The notes under the pieces: generated by a model
Databases searched by the model: none
Told to the model about the DNA's origin: nothing
Seen by the model: only the letters and a program-made list of their open reading frames with translations
Shown here: one piece after another, positions 44,309-46,090 of the stretch
Numbering within the stretch: the first letter of the stretch is position 1
Layout of the letters: every line of letters begins with the position of its first letter
Origin: Clostridiaceae bacterium
GTDB taxonomy: Bacteria > Bacillota > Clostridia > Oscillospirales > Butyricicoccaceae
Length of the DNA stretch: 46,090 nt
Assembly: GCA_009911355.1 (NCBI GenBank)
Contig: QXXE01000030.1
Span: 1 to 46,090, forward strand
Direction of reading: 5' to 3'
Program-made: the position numbers and the translations under genes

Positions 44309-44462
44309 CAGTTTTCTGAAAAATATTGTATATTTGGTTAATATATCCTAAATTTTATGTTCTATTTTATGCAATATATCCTCACTCTTCCTCGTATTTA
44401 TAAAGCAACTTTTGTTATCCCGCTCACGAAAGCCCTTTTATGGCCTGCGAAAATCAATGTTA

Positions 44463-44492
44463 TTGAAATCTTGGCTGCATCCGTGGTATAAT
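44463..44492 (+). promoter_or_regulatory. xylR promoter
   Basis: TTGAAA (44463-44468) and TATAAT (44487-44492) are 18 bases apart, ~37 bases before the ATG at 44529. Confidence 0.65.
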
Positions 44493-44528
44493 TTAGGCAA
44501 TGAACTTTCTAAAACATGGAGGTCCCGC

Positions 44529-45659
44529 ATGAAATCCGACACCTCGTCTACCAGCCGCCGTCATCAAACAAGCAACAAAATATACCGCTATATTTACGAT
44601 TCGCAGGACTTTTGTTCCCGGCAGAGCCTTTCCCGCGACCTGAATCTTAGCCTGCCGACCGTATATCAGCATCTTTCCGAACTGATGGCCGCCGGGCTGG
44701 TCCAGGATTCCGGCGAACTGCAATCCACAGGCGGCCGGAAGGCCAGCGGTCTGTCCATTGTACCAGACGCACGGACAGCGATCGGGATCTCTGTCACTGA
44801 AAACCAGCTCCGCATTTCAGCGGCAGACCTCCGGCTCAATGAACTGGCTTATCGCGAAATCCCCATTGAAACCATTGTCCGGTTTGCCGACCTGGGGAGC
44901 CTGCTCCCGCAGGTGATCGAACAGTTCCGAAAGGACTTTTCAATTTCTTCGGAGCATCTGCTGGGGGTCGGGATCGCTTTGCCCGCCGTTATGTCGCCGG
45001 ATAGCCGCTATATCACCGCCGCCCCTACCCTGCATTTGAAGGACACCTCGGTAGAGGGACTGACCGCCCAGATCCCCTATCCCACCTATGTAGAAAACGA
45101 CGCTACCTGTGCCGGATACGCGGAATGGTTTCTCCACGGCACACCGAAGGATATGGCATACCTTTCTTTGGAAGACGGGGTCGGCGGCGCTATCCTTCTG
45201 GGCAACTCTCCTTACATTGGCGAAAACCGCCGCAGTGCCGAATTCGGCCATATGTGCGTCGAACCGGGTGGCCTGCGGTGCAGCTGCGGACGTCAGGGAT
45301 GTCTGGAAGCCTATTGCTCACCCCGCCGCCTTCAGCAGGAGAGCGGCTGCACCTTGCAGGAATTTTTCCGAAAAGTGGAGTGTCACGACTCCGGATGTAC
45401 TCTTCTTTGGGAAAATACACTGCGTCATCTGGCGTTCGGAATTTACAACATCCGTATGGCTCTCGACTGCAATATTATTCTCGGCGGCTTTTTGACAGAA
45501 TACCTCGTGCCCTATTTTCCCCGCCTGCGGGAATATGCTGCCGCGCTGAATCCCTTTGAATCTACTGCTGATTATCTGCACCTGAGCGTCCTGCGGAAAC
45601 ATACCATTTCTCTGGGTGTTTCGCTTCATTTTGTCGTTGAATTTCTCAAATATGTCTGA
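44529..45659 (+). CDS. xylR: ROK family xylose-type repressor
   Basis: The 376-aa protein has an N-terminal winged helix (SRQSLSRDLNLSLPTVYQHLSEL) and a C-terminal ROK sugar-kinase-like domain with VGIALPAVM, YVENDATCAGYAE, LSLEDGVGGAILL, and the zinc motif CSCGRQGCLEAYC. This is the NagC/XylR layout: the protein binds DNA without sugar and releases it when xylose or a related sugar is bound. The start follows GGAGG six bases upstream; a longer frame from 44412 covers its own promoter. It is divergent from xylB, whose promoter carries a matching palindrome. Confidence 0.9.
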   Translation: MKSDTSSTSRRHQTSNKIYRYIYDSQDFCSRQSLSRDLNLSLPTVYQHLSELMAAGLVQDSGELQSTGGRKASGLSIVPDARTAIGISVTENQLRISAADLRLNELAYREIPIETIVRFADLGSLLPQVIEQFRKDFSISSEHLLGVGIALPAVMSPDSRYITAAPTLHLKDTSVEGLTAQIPYPTYVENDATCAGYAEWFLHGTPKDMAYLSLEDGVGGAILLGNSPYIGENRRSAEFGHMCVEPGGLRCSCGRQGCLEAYCSPRRLQQESGCTLQEFFRKVECHDSGCTLLWENTLRHLAFGIYNIRMALDCNIILGGFLTEYLVPYFPRLREYAAALNPFESTADYLHLSVLRKHTISLGVSLHFVVEFLKYV

Positions 45660-45754
45660 TTTCCCGACCATAGCAGTATCAGGAAATCGGACCAGAGGCT
45701 AAAAAATACGTAACATGGTACACTAAAAAATACAGCAGCAGAAAGAAGAAAAAC

Positions 45755-45856
45755 ATGGCACGCACAAGATATACAGCAGAGTTCAAAGTCACAATCATGC
45801 TGCAAGTTTTGCAGGGTGAGCAGGAGCTGGGGGAATTTTCCGCAGAAATAATTTAG
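45755..45856 (+). pseudogene. IS3-type OrfA N-terminal fragment
   Basis: The frame reads MARTRYTAEFKVTIMLQVLQ followed by GEQELGEFSAE, the conserved start of IS3-family OrfA (helix-turn-helix). It ends at TAG 45854 after only 33 codons; intact OrfA has ~90-110. No OrfB follows. The direct repeat CTAAAAAATAC occurs twice just before it (45700 and 45724). Confidence 0.75.
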
Positions 45857-45875
45857 AGCAATCAGCGAAAAACGA

Positions 45876-45904
45876 TTCACAAACAGCGGGAAAAGAGGTA
45901 TAAT
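45876..45904 (+). promoter_or_regulatory. Promoter of the IS630-type transposase gene
   Basis: TTCACA (45876-45881) and TATAAT (45899-45904) are 17 bases apart, 19 bases before the proposed ATG at 45924. Confidence 0.6.
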
Positions 45905-45923
45905 GAGTCCGAGATGAAAAAGG

Positions 45924-46090
45924 ATGTTAAGCATTGAAACCCGGGAACGGCTTGTGAGGGGATATGAACGAACCCATGACGCTAAGATGATAGCACAGGC
46001 ATATGGGGTTAGTGAACGTGAAGTGTACAAACTGGCAGCGCAAATGCGGGAGACCGGGAGTGTGGAACCGCGGACAGGCAACTGCGGACG
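45924..46090 (+). CDS. IS630-type transposase, N-terminal part (runs off the window)
   Basis: The open frame from ATG 45924 encodes ETRERLVRGYERTHDAKMI, AYGVSEREVYKLAAQMRETG and SVEPRTGNCGR, the N-terminal helix-turn-helix of IS630/Tc1-type transposases. It is open to the window end, so it is partial. No good ribosome site is adjacent, so the exact start is unsure. It belongs to the same superfamily as the dead copy at 20500-20959, but the overlapping portions differ and cannot be compared. Confidence 0.7.
   Translation, partial: MLSIETRERLVRGYERTHDAKMIAQAYGVSEREVYKLAAQMRETGSVEPRTGNCG

Overview
The window looks like a chromosomal segment of a gut-type, spore-forming, motile member of the Clostridia, most like the Oscillospiraceae/Ruminococcaceae. 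The grounds are a sporulation sigma-G fragment, a flagellin, strong AGGAGG ribosome sites, Gram-positive lipoprotein binding proteins, YesM/YesN-type two-component systems and moderately high GC. No ribosomal marker is present, so the genus cannot be named.

Left part (1-9.6 kb) is a patchwork. A 41-bp GC-rich tandem repeat array leads into a sigG gene that is cut after about 95 codons and joined in frame to a foreign small gene. An Rpn-type nuclease gene and two tiny DNA-binding genes follow. A flagellin lacking its N-terminal part meets, head to head, a sensor kinase lacking its N-terminal part. The kinase and its AraC-type response regulator carry three single-base frameshifts, all at homopolymer runs. 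An orphan TRAP-type binding lipoprotein, two adjacent long inverted-repeat elements, and a divergent Rrf2 regulator / flavodoxin-ferredoxin pair complete the section; the latter gene has an in-frame TGA.

Middle part (9.6-19.6 kb) is an inositol-type catabolic and uptake operon: iolE-like dehydratase, sugar ABC ATPase, permease, lipoprotein binding protein, Hyi-like isomerase and iolG-like dehydrogenase. A divergent LacI regulator precedes it, with a clear promoter and a TTGTGCT/AGCACAA operator. Upstream lies a relic of a second copy: a truncated lacI next to a second binding protein. iolB, C, D, J and A are absent from the window. A decayed region (19.6-21.05 kb) with inverted repeats and a dead IS630-type transposase follows.

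Right part (21-45.7 kb) is a xylan/arabinoxylan utilisation locus, nearly all on the minus strand. In transcription order: xylulokinase, DUF4867 protein and an L-fucose/arabinose-isomerase-fold enzyme (one operon, controlled by a divergent ROK repressor XylR); a YesM/YesN pair; then a 12-gene run of LplA-type binding protein, two permeases, YesL, GH8 exo-oligoxylanase, two GH43, GH3, SGNH esterase, FGGY ribulokinase-like kinase, AraD and aldose epimerase. Inferred flow: the transporter imports arabino-xylooligosaccharides, intracellular GH8/GH43/GH3 enzymes and the esterase release xylose and arabinose, and the isomerase, kinases and AraD feed xylulose-5-phosphate to the pentose phosphate pathway. 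The GH8 gene has an amber stop at a conserved Trp and yesL has a one-base frameshift. Long hairpins sit between modules of this operon. The window ends in an IS3-type orfA fragment and the start of an IS630-type transposase gene.
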